DNA from: RGIG5612 sp045627365
GTDB lineage: Bacteria > Bacillota > Clostridia > Lachnospirales > Lachnospiraceae
Assembly (NCBI GenBank): GCA_045627365.1
Contig: JAZQNN010000036.1
Location: forward strand, 34,406 to 98,405
DNA: 64,000 bases
Reading direction: 5' to 3'
Below are positions 8,011 through 15,771 of this stretch, piece after piece. The notes below the pieces were generated by a model. The model searched no databases and had not been told where the DNA came from. It was given only the letters and a program-made list of their open reading frames with translations. A program made the position numbers and the translations under genes. Position 1 is the first letter of the stretch. Each line of letters opens with the position of its first letter.

Positions 8011-9450
8011 TTAATATGCTTTGCCCCAGTAAACCATAGTCTTGGCCGGCTTGCCGCAACATACGCAATGATCATCCAAATGCTCCTGTTCGAAAGGCAT
8101 GCACCTTGATGTAGCTGTGGTATCTTCCTTGATCTTCAGCTCACAGGCCTCATCTCCGCACCACATAGCCTTAACGAATCCCGGCTTGTTCTCGATCGCA
8201 TCCTTGAACTCTTCATATGTGCGAGCCTCAAATGTATGAGCTGCAAGATGTTCCTTGGCTCTTTCGAGCATATCGTCCTGCATCTTCTGCAGAATGCCCG
8301 GAAGCGTTGCGGCGATCCGGTCAATTGCGACCTCTATCTTCTCTCTTGTGTCACGTCTTACAACGACTGCAACACCTTTTTCAATGTCCTTAGGGCCGAT
8401 CTCTATACGAAGAGGAATGCCCTTGATCTCCTGCTCAGAGAACTTCCATCCAGGTGACTTATCACTGTCATCAAGCTCTACGCGGATCTCGGCAGCCTCG
8501 ATAGCAGCCTTGATCTCAGCGGCTTTCTCAAGTACGCCTTCCTTGTGCTGAGCAACCGGGATAACGCATACCTGGATAGGAGCGATCCTCGGAGGAAGTA
8601 CCAGGCCTGAATCATCGCCGTGAACCATGATGATCGCGCCGATCGTTCTGGTGGAAAGGCCCCATGATGTCTGGTGAACGTACTGAAGCTTGTTGTCCTT
8701 GTCGGTATACTGGATGCCGAATGCTCTGGCAAATCCGTCGCCGAAGTTGTGGCTTGTTCCTGACTGAAGGGCTTTGCCGTCATGCATCAGTGCTTCGATC
8801 GTATATGTAGCCTCGGCGCCTGCAAATTTCTCTTTATCTGTCTTGCGTCCCTTGACCATAGGGATCGCCAGATACTCTTCGCAGAACTGCGCGTAGATAT
8901 TCAGCATCTGAATGGTTCTTTCCTGAGCTTCCTCAGCTGTAGCATGGGCCGTATGGCCTTCCTGCCACAGGAACTCAGATGAACGAAGGAACGGACGGGT
9001 CGTCTTCTCCCAGCGGACTACCGAGCACCACTGATTGAATACCTTAGGAAGATCTCTGTATGACTGAACGATGTTGGAATACAGCTCGCAGAACAGCGTC
9101 TCTGATGTCGGGCGAACTACCAGGCGCTCTTCCAATGTCTCAAGACCGCCCTGTGTGACCCACGCGCACTCAGGAGCAAATCCCTCAACATGATCCTTCT
9201 CTTTGTCCAGGAGGCTTTCCGGAATGAACATAGGCATGTAAACGTTTTTAACACCGGCCTTCTTAAACATTGCGTCCAGATTCTTCTGGATGTTTTCCCA
9301 GATCGCATATCCGTTCGGAAGGATCATCATGCAGCCTTTAACGCTTGAGTAGCGCATAAGCTCCGCCTTCTTAACTACGTCTGTGTACCATTGAGCGAAG
9401 TCCTCGCTCATCGATGTGATGTCTTCTACTAATTTCTTGTCTTTTGCCAT
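8011..9450 (-). CDS. proS: Prolyl-tRNA synthetase, archaeal/eukaryal type
   Basis: 479 residues. The length and N-terminus (DFAQWYTDVVKKAEL, then KGCMMILPNGYAIWE) match the shorter ProS class without the bacterial editing insertion. Class II motifs are visible: MPMFIPESLL, RPTSETLF, VVRWEKTTRPFLRSSEFLWQEGHTAH and the anticodon-binding domain in the C-terminal third, with a cysteine cluster near the end (ELKIKEDTTATSRC then CVCCGK). It charges tRNA-Pro with proline. This class occurs in archaea, eukaryotes and a minority of bacteria including clostridia. AGAGG precedes the ATG. It is third in the murA operon, 15 nt after metK. Confidence 0.93.
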   Translation of the reverse strand: MAKDKKLVEDITSMSEDFAQWYTDVVKKAELMRYSSVKGCMMILPNGYAIWENIQKNLDAMFKKAGVKNVYMPMFIPESLLDKEKDHVEGFAPECAWVTQGGLETLEERLVVRPTSETLFCELYSNIVQSYRDLPKVFNQWCSVVRWEKTTRPFLRSSEFLWQEGHTAHATAEEAQERTIQMLNIYAQFCEEYLAIPMVKGRKTDKEKFAGAEATYTIEALMHDGKALQSGTSHNFGDGFARAFGIQYTDKDNKLQYVHQTSWGLSTRTIGAIIMVHGDDSGLVLPPRIAPIQVCVIPVAQHKEGVLEKAAEIKAAIEAAEIRVELDDSDKSPGWKFSEQEIKGIPLRIEIGPKDIEKGVAVVVRRDTREKIEVAIDRIAATLPGILQKMQDDMLERAKEHLAAHTFEARTYEEFKDAIENKPGFVKAMWCGDEACELKIKEDTTATSRCMPFEQEHLDDHCVCCGKPAKTMVYWGKAY

Positions 9451-9465
9451 TATATTGCCTCTTGA

Positions 9466-10623
9466 TTAAAGATATTTTTTCAGTTCGCTGACCCTGTCAA
9501 GCTTCTCCCACGGCAGATCAAGGTCGTTTCTGCCGAAGTGTCCGTACGCTGCTACCTGTGCGTATATCGGTCTTCTAAGATCCAGCATCTTGATGATAGC
9601 CGCCGGTCTGAGGTCGAAATTCTCTCTGACGATCTCGGTGAGTCTGGCATCGGATAGCTTTCCGGTTCCGAAGGTGTCGACTCTGATAGATGTAGGATTT
9701 GCAACGCCGATAGCATAGGAGATCTGGATCTCACATTTGTCCGCAAGTCCTGCGGCTACGATATTCTTGGCAACATATCTTGCTGCGTAGGCTGCGCTTC
9801 TGTCGACCTTCGTGCAGTCCTTGCCTGAGAAAGCACCACCGCCGTGACGTCCGTATCCGCCGTATGTATCTACGATGATCTTTCTTCCGGTAAGTCCTGA
9901 GTCGCCGTTAGGTCCGCCGACTTCAAACCTTCCTGTCGGATTGATGAAATACTTCGTGTTCTCGTCTACCATGTCCTTAGGAAGGACCTCGTCGAAAAGA
10001 TACTTCCTTATATCTTCGTGGATACGCTCCTGCGTTACTTCGTGATCATGCTGTGTTGAGCATACGACTGCATCGATTCTGGCAGGCTTATCATTCTCGT
10101 CGTACTCGACCGTTACCTGAGTCTTGCCGTCCGGTCTCAGATATGTGAGCGTTCCGCTCTTTCTGAGGTCAGTAAGTTTCCTTGAAAGGCGATGTGCCAG
10201 TGAGATCGGCAGCGGAGTATAATCCTCTGTCTCATTGCAGGCAAATCCGAACATCATACCCTGATCTCCTGCGCCTTCCGATCCGTCGTCAAGCGACTTG
10301 TCAACGCCCTGCGCAATATCCGGTGACTGCTTGTCCATCTTAACGAGCACCTGGCAGGTCTTATAGTCGAATCCGATCGTCTCGTCGTCATACCCGATGT
10401 TCTTTACGGTTTCGCGGGCGATCTGCTCATAATCAACGCTTGCGGTGGTTGTTACTTCGCCCATCACAAGAACAAAATCCGTTGTGACACATGTCTCACA
10501 TGCAACCCTGGCCATAGGGTCCTGTGCCATAATTGCATCTAAGACACTATCGGAAATCTTATCGCATATTTTATCCGGATGTCCTTCTGTAACTGACTCC
10601 GATGTGAATAACTTTCTTTCCAT
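9466..10623 (-). CDS. metK: S-adenosylmethionine synthetase
   Basis: 385 residues. Strong MetK landmarks: TSESVTEGHPDKICDKISD at the N-terminus, DQGMMFGFACNET (the signature hexapeptide region GAGDQG), GGPNGDSGLTGRKIIVDTYGG, and GGGAFSGKDCTKVDRSAAY. It makes S-adenosylmethionine from methionine and ATP. The start is at 10623, where GGAAGGAAG provides a binding site. An ATG 15 nt further up is less likely. It follows murA by 20 nt. I looked for a SAM riboswitch before it and saw none, which fits its place inside an operon. Confidence 0.95.
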   Translation of the reverse strand: MERKLFTSESVTEGHPDKICDKISDSVLDAIMAQDPMARVACETCVTTDFVLVMGEVTTTASVDYEQIARETVKNIGYDDETIGFDYKTCQVLVKMDKQSPDIAQGVDKSLDDGSEGAGDQGMMFGFACNETEDYTPLPISLAHRLSRKLTDLRKSGTLTYLRPDGKTQVTVEYDENDKPARIDAVVCSTQHDHEVTQERIHEDIRKYLFDEVLPKDMVDENTKYFINPTGRFEVGGPNGDSGLTGRKIIVDTYGGYGRHGGGAFSGKDCTKVDRSAAYAARYVAKNIVAAGLADKCEIQISYAIGVANPTSIRVDTFGTGKLSDARLTEIVRENFDLRPAAIIKMLDLRRPIYAQVAAYGHFGRNDLDLPWEKLDRVSELKKYL

Positions 10624-10643
10624 ACTTCTTCCTTCCAAATAAT

Positions 10644-11933
10644 CTAGCCGATTTTCTGCTCGGTCCTGGTCTTGTCCTCTACAGGCACCTTGCGTATATC
10701 CGCACCGAGTTTTTTGAGCTTGCCTTCGAAGTTCTCATAACCTCTTTCAATGAACTCGACGCCGCCTATGATTGACGTTCCTTCTGCTGCCAGAGCCGCC
10801 AATGACAATGCCGCTCCTGCGCGAAGGTCCGGTGCGCTGACCTGAGCTCCGCTCAATCCTTCTGTTCCGTTGATGATTGCGGTACGGCCTTCGACTTTGA
10901 TCTTTGCTCCCATTCGATTAAGCTCGCCGACATATTTGAATCTGTTCTCAAATATATTCTCGGTAACCGTGCTTACACCCTTGGCCAGTGCCAGTGCGAC
11001 TGTCATCTGCGCCTGCATATCTGTCGGGAATCCCGGATATGGCTGTGTCTTGACCTGCGTATTGTTGGTCCTTTCCTCGCATGTGACCCTGATCGCCTCA
11101 TCGTATTCCTCGACCGTGCAGCCGATATCGATCAGTTTGGAGGAGATCGACTCCATATGCTTCGGTATTATGTGATTTACTACGATGCTTCCGCCGGTAA
11201 TTGCTGCCGCGCACATAAATGTGCCGGCCTCTATCTGATCGGGGATAACCGTATACTCCGTCGAGTGGAGCTTTGTTACACCCTTGATCCTTATTACGTC
11301 AGTTCCTGCGCCTCTGATGTTAGCGCCCATACTGTTGAGCATGTTGGCAAGATCAACTACGTGCGGCTCCTTGGCCGGATTCTCTATGATGGTGCTGCCC
11401 TCTGCCATAACAGCTGCGAGCATAACATTGATAGTTGCGCCAACGCTCACTACGTCAAAATAAATATGGCTGCCGCAAAGCTTTTCGGCCTTGGCATGGA
11501 TCCTGCCACCGTCAAGCGTCACTTTTGCGCCAAGTGCTTCAAAACCTTTAATGTGCTGATCGATCGGACGTGTTCCGATTACACATCCGCCGGGCATAGC
11601 GACCTCAGCCTGTCCGAAACGGCCAAGGAGACTCCCCAGCAGATAATAAGAAGCCCTGATTTTGTCAACAAATTCGTAGTTGACTGAAAGAGAGTTGACC
11701 GTAGCGCCGATAATCCTGACTTTGTGTCTGCTGATCCTTTCGACTTTCGCTCCGATATGCGCTACAGCATCCAGAAGAACGTTAATATCGCTGACATCAG
11801 GAAGGTTATCTATAACAACCGGTTCCTCTGTCAAAACGCTTGCTGCGATGAGAGCAAGCGCTGCATTTTTTGCTCCACAGATATCGACAGTACCCCTAAG
11901 CGGCCTTCCGCCCTTGATAATGTATTGATTCAT
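10644..11933 (-). CDS. murA: UDP-N-acetylglucosamine 1-carboxyvinyltransferase
   Basis: 429 residues. The N-terminus has GGRPLRGTVDICGAKNAAL (the family K22-N23 pair), and the fosfomycin-target cysteine is C117 in MPGGCVIGTRP. EPSP-synthase-like repeats continue to DLRAGAALSLAALAAEG. It transfers enolpyruvate from PEP to UDP-GlcNAc, the first committed step of peptidoglycan synthesis. First gene of a six-gene minus-strand operon (murA-metK-proS-cca-pgm-GH25), with its own promoter at 11971-11999 and GAGG ahead of the ATG. Firmicutes often carry two MurA paralogues; this one cannot be assigned to MurA or MurZ by eye. Confidence 0.95.
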   Translation of the reverse strand: MNQYIIKGGRPLRGTVDICGAKNAALALIAASVLTEEPVVIDNLPDVSDINVLLDAVAHIGAKVERISRHKVRIIGATVNSLSVNYEFVDKIRASYYLLGSLLGRFGQAEVAMPGGCVIGTRPIDQHIKGFEALGAKVTLDGGRIHAKAEKLCGSHIYFDVVSVGATINVMLAAVMAEGSTIIENPAKEPHVVDLANMLNSMGANIRGAGTDVIRIKGVTKLHSTEYTVIPDQIEAGTFMCAAAITGGSIVVNHIIPKHMESISSKLIDIGCTVEEYDEAIRVTCEERTNNTQVKTQPYPGFPTDMQAQMTVALALAKGVSTVTENIFENRFKYVGELNRMGAKIKVEGRTAIINGTEGLSGAQVSAPDLRAGAALSLAALAAEGTSIIGGVEFIERGYENFEGKLKKLGADIRKVPVEDKTRTEQKIG

Positions 11934-11970
11934 GCTTAACCTCTGTAGTTTTTTTATACAAACCCAAGAT

Positions 11971-11999
11971 ATTATACACGTATCTTATTTACTTGTAAA
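11971..11999 (-). promoter_or_regulatory. murA operon promoter
   Basis: On the minus strand TTTACA, 17 nt, TATAAT: close to consensus, about 38 nt upstream of the murA ATG. It drives the murA-to-GH25 operon. Confidence 0.8.
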
Positions 12000-12035
12000 T
12001 ATAATAAAAAGTGCCCCGCAGGCACAACTCATGAT

Positions 12036-12064
12036 TTGACAGATGGCACTTACAAGCTTATGAT
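12036..12064 (+). promoter_or_regulatory. MATE gene promoter (leaderless candidate)
   Basis: TTGACA (12036-12041), 17 nt, TATGAT (12059-12064). The ATG at 12074 begins 9 nt after the -10 box, so the transcript is expected to start at or within a few bases of the start codon. No Shine-Dalgarno sequence is present. Confidence 0.65.
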
Positions 12065-12073
12065 TATGAAACT

Positions 12074-13417
12074 ATGGTCGCAGCAGCAAGAATGTTTTCA
12101 AATAAAGATCTCAGAAAGCTCCTGATCCCGCTTATGATCGAGCAGGTCCTGACGTCATTCATGGGTACAGTCGATACCATGATGGTTGCCAGACTCGGTG
12201 AAGCGGCAGTATCAGGGGTTTCTTGTGTTGACTCCATCAACAAGCTTGTCATCTTCATGCTGACGTCCATCGCTACCGGCGGCACGATCGTGTGCAGCCA
12301 GTATATCGGCCGTGAAGATAAAGAGAACGCCGACAGAGCTGCAAGGCAGGTGTTTCTGTGCGCATTCGCGATCTCTTTGATAATCACGGCAGTGTGCCTT
12401 ATATTCCGAAGCGGACTGCTGAAACTCATATTCGGCTCTGTTGAAAAAGACGTTATGGACTCGGCTCTTGACTATTTTCTCTTTACCGCGATCCAGTTTC
12501 CTTTTACCGCGCTTTTTAATGTAGGAGCAGCGCTCTTCAGAGCATGCGGCAATTCAAGGCTCCCAATGATCGTATCCGCGTCCGGCAACATTCTGAACAT
12601 CATAGGTAATTACATTTTGCTTTTTGTCGTAAAGATCGGAGTCACCGGAGCCGCTATATCGACCACCGGTTCCATGGCTGTCGCCTGCATCGTTATCATC
12701 ATCTTCCTAAAACGCAGGAGGCAGATGATCGACGTCGGAAACCTTCTTGCCATAAAGCCCGATTTCAAAATCATCGGCAGGGTCCTCAAAGTCGGTGTTC
12801 CGACAGGAGTCGAAAATTCCATGTTCCAGTTCGGCAAACTGATCGTACAGAGCACTGTTGCGACTTTAGGCACGATGGCTATCGCCTCCAATGCGATCGT
12901 CATTGCCCTTGAGTACGTCACCTCGATGCCATCGATGGGTATCTCGGTTGGCCTTATGACCGTTGCCGGGCAGTGTCTGGGCGCAGGGCGGCTCGAGGAG
13001 GCGAAGTATTATATCAAGAAGCTGACCCTCTGGTCCGCCGTCGTTCTTTTTGTCTGGAACTGGATCATTTTCTTCTTCACCGAACCCGTGTGCAGACTGT
13101 CAGGGCTTGCCCCTGAGGCTATAAGTCTGACCGTTCATGTTATGCTGATCACAAGCATCATCAAGCCGTTTTTGTGGCCGCTGGCGTTTCTTCCTTCCAA
13201 CGGGATGCGCGCAGCCGGAGACGGTGCGTTCAGCATGATCTCTGCCTCAATATCCATGTGGGTGATCCGTGTCGGACTGACCACGGTTCTGTGCAGATTC
13301 CTGGGCGTCGGCCTCATCGGGATCTGGATCGGATACTTTGCTGACTGGGCCGTTCGTTCAACGGTCAGCGTCCTGCGCTTTAAGAGCGGCAAATGGACCC
13401 GTCATAAAGTAATTTAG
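12074..13417 (+). CDS. MATE family efflux transporter
   Basis: 447 residues with about twelve hydrophobic segments in two similar halves, the size and layout of MATE (multidrug and toxin extrusion) antiporters. These export cationic drugs or metabolites using Na+ or H+ gradients. Family features include the N-terminal LIPLMIEQVLTSFMGTVDTMMVARLGEAAVSGVS region broken by short loops, and the second-half GVPTGVENSMFQFGKL. The start at 12074 is favoured by the promoter spacing; an ATG at 12092 aligns more naturally with relatives but also lacks a ribosome-binding site. It is monocistronic and ends at a strong bidirectional terminator. Confidence 0.85.
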   Translation: MVAAARMFSNKDLRKLLIPLMIEQVLTSFMGTVDTMMVARLGEAAVSGVSCVDSINKLVIFMLTSIATGGTIVCSQYIGREDKENADRAARQVFLCAFAISLIITAVCLIFRSGLLKLIFGSVEKDVMDSALDYFLFTAIQFPFTALFNVGAALFRACGNSRLPMIVSASGNILNIIGNYILLFVVKIGVTGAAISTTGSMAVACIVIIIFLKRRRQMIDVGNLLAIKPDFKIIGRVLKVGVPTGVENSMFQFGKLIVQSTVATLGTMAIASNAIVIALEYVTSMPSMGISVGLMTVAGQCLGAGRLEEAKYYIKKLTLWSAVVLFVWNWIIFFFTEPVCRLSGLAPEAISLTVHVMLITSIIKPFLWPLAFLPSNGMRAAGDGAFSMISASISMWVIRVGLTTVLCRFLGVGLIGIWIGYFADWAVRSTVSVLRFKSGKWTRHKVI

Positions 13418-13424
13418 GACATAC

Positions 13425-13464
13425 AAAAAGCTCCGTCCAAGTTAAATCGGACGGAGCTTTTTTC
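13425..13464. terminator. Bidirectional terminator between the MATE gene and mscL
   Basis: Perfect 14-bp stem (13425-13438 with 13449-13462) with a 10-nt loop. A-run before and T-run after make it work for both converging genes. Confidence 0.92.
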
Positions 13465-13479
13465 TTCAGTAAAATCTGA

Positions 13480-13965
13480 TTATTCAGCTTCTTCAGCAGC
13501 CTCTTCTTCAGGAAGTTCAGATGTGCAGTTCGGGCAGCGAGTAGCATCGATAGCGATCTCACTCTTGCAGAACGGGCAGATCTTGGTCGTAGGAGCTGCA
13601 GGTGCTTCTTCAGCTTCTTCATTCTTCTTGAGGTTCTGGATCTTGTTGATTCCCTTAACAACGAGGAATACTACGAATCCGACAAGGATGAAGTCGATAA
13701 TGGTAACGATCAGTTTGCCGACGCCCATTACAACAGCTTCCTTAACGATCTCTCCGGCCTCGTCGAGAACTGCAGGCTTGAGAACGATATCGAGTTTCGC
13801 AAGATCGATTCCACCGATGAGCAGGCCGATTGCAGGCATGAATACATCATTAACCAGACTTGTGGTAATTTTACCAAATGCTGTAGCTATGATAACGCCG
13901 ACTGCCATGTCGATAACGTTACCGCGCATGATGAATTCTTTGAATTCTTTTCCTATTTTTTTCAT
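13480..13965 (-). CDS. mscL: Large-conductance mechanosensitive channel with C-terminal zinc ribbon
   Basis: 161 residues. Residues 1-108 are MscL: KEFKEFIMRGNVIDMAVGVIIATAFGKI (TM1, broken here for reading as FIMRGNVIDMAVG and IIATAFGKI), a periplasmic loop, and TM2 (about 82-104). The channel opens under membrane tension to release solutes in osmotic downshock. Beyond the usual end, an Ala/Glu linker leads to a zinc-ribbon-like tail with C130, C133, C144 and C147 (two CxxC pairs), then an acidic end. Typical MscL proteins stop near residue 135 with a helical bundle. The ATG has AGGAGG before it. It is last in the Sel1-cysK-lipoprotein group. Confidence 0.9.
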   Translation of the reverse strand: MKKIGKEFKEFIMRGNVIDMAVGVIIATAFGKITTSLVNDVFMPAIGLLIGGIDLAKLDIVLKPAVLDEAGEIVKEAVVMGVGKLIVTIIDFILVGFVVFLVVKGINKIQNLKKNEEAEEAPAAPTTKICPFCKSEIAIDATRCPNCTSELPEEEAAEEAE

Positions 13966-14014
13966 TTTATCCTCCTAGTTTATCAGAGCCCACCAGGGCA
14001 TTTGTTTTCTAAAA

Positions 14015-14839
14015 TCAACCGTTCGTGATCTTTACTTCATAACCGTAGTCACCGCAATAATGGCCGTCCTCATCGAATTCCTCGTCGCTTGAATACGAGA
14101 AAATAACCATTCTGAGGTCGCTTATTTCATCACTGTGTGAGGTCGGGCGGAGCTTTATCGAAGTCATCAGAGTGTCCTCGTCGACCTCCTCAGGTGAAAG
14201 GTGGATGTAGAATGACTTGTCCCTGTTGACAATATCATCGTAAACCCAGCACCCGAAATATCCCGGGATCTCCACGCTGTTAAGGTTCTCCGGATAATCG
14301 CCCATGTACAGCTCTTCGCTGTCTTTAATGTCGGACGGGCCTAAAATAGTTATGACGCGTTTTTCGTTCTCGCCGTCAACAAGGAAGCTGATCTCATATC
14401 CTATCTTGTAGGTCTTCTCTGTCTCGTCTTCTATCCAACGATTGTAATGTTCATAACGCTGATTGTCAAAGTAGATCTCTTCCTCGTCGGTATTATAGAC
14501 CTCAAAGATCAGAAGATCTTCCCAGATAGACCACTCCTCAGTCCACTCGTGGACCAGAATGCCCCTGTCTGCATGATAATTGCCGTCATAATCCATGGTG
14601 TACGGATATACCGGCTTCTCATTCTCGATATGGGCCTTGGTTGTCTCGGTTTCCTCCTCAGCGGTAGTTTTCTCTTCTTTAGTTTCGCCGGTGGTTTTGT
14701 CAGGAACCTCAAAAGTTTCGCCGATCTCCCAGCCGAATTCGTCCGTTTCCGGACCGTCATCCCTGAGCTTAAAGCAACCGGTCAGAAGAATGCTCAATGT
14801 CAAAGTCATGACGATGAACAGACTGATTGTTTTTTTCAT
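14015..14839 (-). CDS. Predicted lipoprotein of unknown function
   Basis: 274 residues from the ATG at 14839 (AGGAGG just upstream). A signal sequence ends with the lipobox LLTGC, so the mature protein should be lipid-anchored outside the membrane. An acidic, Thr/Glu-rich linker (about 35-70) leads to a soluble domain rich in aromatic and acidic residues with no motif I recognise. It lies 24 nt after cysK and 49 nt before mscL on the same strand. The function is not known; structure comparison would be needed to place the C-terminal domain. Confidence 0.7.
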   Translation of the reverse strand: MKKTISLFIVMTLTLSILLTGCFKLRDDGPETDEFGWEIGETFEVPDKTTGETKEEKTTAEEETETTKAHIENEKPVYPYTMDYDGNYHADRGILVHEWTEEWSIWEDLLIFEVYNTDEEEIYFDNQRYEHYNRWIEDETEKTYKIGYEISFLVDGENEKRVITILGPSDIKDSEELYMGDYPENLNSVEIPGYFGCWVYDDIVNRDKSFYIHLSPEEVDEDTLMTSIKLRPTSHSDEISDLRMVIFSYSSDEEFDEDGHYCGDYGYEVKITNG

Positions 14840-14863
14840 AAGTTCCTCCTTTTGCAAGGTTGA

Positions 14864-15766
14864 TCAAAGCAGGCCTGTGCTGAAATATCTTTCCATTCTG
14901 TCCGGCAAAACAGTCGCAATGATCGCGTCTTTGCCGTATTTTGCCGAGATCTGCTTAGCTGCCCAGACATTGGCCCCGGATGATGTGCCGCATAAGAGTC
15001 CCTGGACCTTGGCAAGTTCTCTCGTCGTTGCATATGCATCAGCGTCAGAAACGGTAACAACGTCATCGATTATTGATACATCCAGTACCTCAGGAATAAA
15101 TCCGTCGCCGATCCCCTGAATATTGTGAAGGCCCGGCTCCTGTCCCAGAAGCGCAGACGCGTTCTTAGGCTCAACTGCTACAACCTTGCAGTTAGGATTC
15201 TGGTCTTTAAGGTACTGGCCTATGCCCTGGAGCGTTCCGCCGCTTCCAAGTCCCGATACGAATACATCAACGTGTCCGTCAAGCTGCTTGTAAAGCTCAG
15301 GTCCGGTAGTCCTGTAGTGGATATCAGGATTATTTGGGTTGGTAAACTGCTGCGGCATGAAGAAATCAGGTTTGCCTGCAACGATCTCGGCTGCTCTGTT
15401 AACAGATCCGTCAAGGCTGAGCTTAGGATCGGTGAGTTCAAGATCTGCGCCGAGCGCGCGGATTATCTTCTTGCGCTCTTCGCTCATGTTCTCAGGCATT
15501 ACGATGATAACATTGTAGCCCATGCGGACGCCGCAGAAAGCCAGGCCGATTCCCGTGTTGCCGCTGGTCGGCTCAACTATTGTCATTCCCGGATGCAGGA
15601 TACCTGCTTCCTCGGCCTTCTTGATCATGTTAAGTGCAACTCTATCTTTGATCGATCCTCCCGGATTTAAAAATTCTGCCTTGGCAAAAATATTAAGTCC
15701 GGTCGTTCCTTTCAGACTGACAAGTGGCGTATTACCGATCAGATCGATAATGTTTTCAGTGTACAT
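14864..15766 (-). CDS. cysK: Cysteine synthase A (O-acetylserine sulfhydrylase)
   Basis: 300 residues. The PLP lysine is in GGSIKDRVALNMI, the asparagine loop is TSGNTGIGLAF, the phosphate-binding loop is GLGSGGTLQGIGQYL, and the C-terminus has GIGDGFIPEVLD and CGTSSGAN. It makes cysteine from O-acetylserine and sulfide in the cytoplasm. The ATG at 15766 has AGGA upstream and matches the family start (ENIIDLIGNTPLVSL). The gene follows the Sel1 protein by 5 nt, a tight link with an unknown partner. No T-box or SAM element is visible ahead of the pair. Confidence 0.93.
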   Translation of the reverse strand: MYTENIIDLIGNTPLVSLKGTTGLNIFAKAEFLNPGGSIKDRVALNMIKKAEEAGILHPGMTIVEPTSGNTGIGLAFCGVRMGYNVIIVMPENMSEERKKIIRALGADLELTDPKLSLDGSVNRAAEIVAGKPDFFMPQQFTNPNNPDIHYRTTGPELYKQLDGHVDVFVSGLGSGGTLQGIGQYLKDQNPNCKVVAVEPKNASALLGQEPGLHNIQGIGDGFIPEVLDVSIIDDVVTVSDADAYATTRELAKVQGLLCGTSSGANVWAAKQISAKYGKDAIIATVLPDRMERYFSTGLL

Positions 15767-15771
15767 GTTAA

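Noticed and set aside
10624..10643. SAM riboswitch before metK
   Set aside because: Only 20 nt separate murA and metK, so there is no room for one.
11157..11687. 176-codon frame antisense to murA
   Set aside because: Shadow of murA; Cys/Tyr-rich composition typical of reading the opposite strand.
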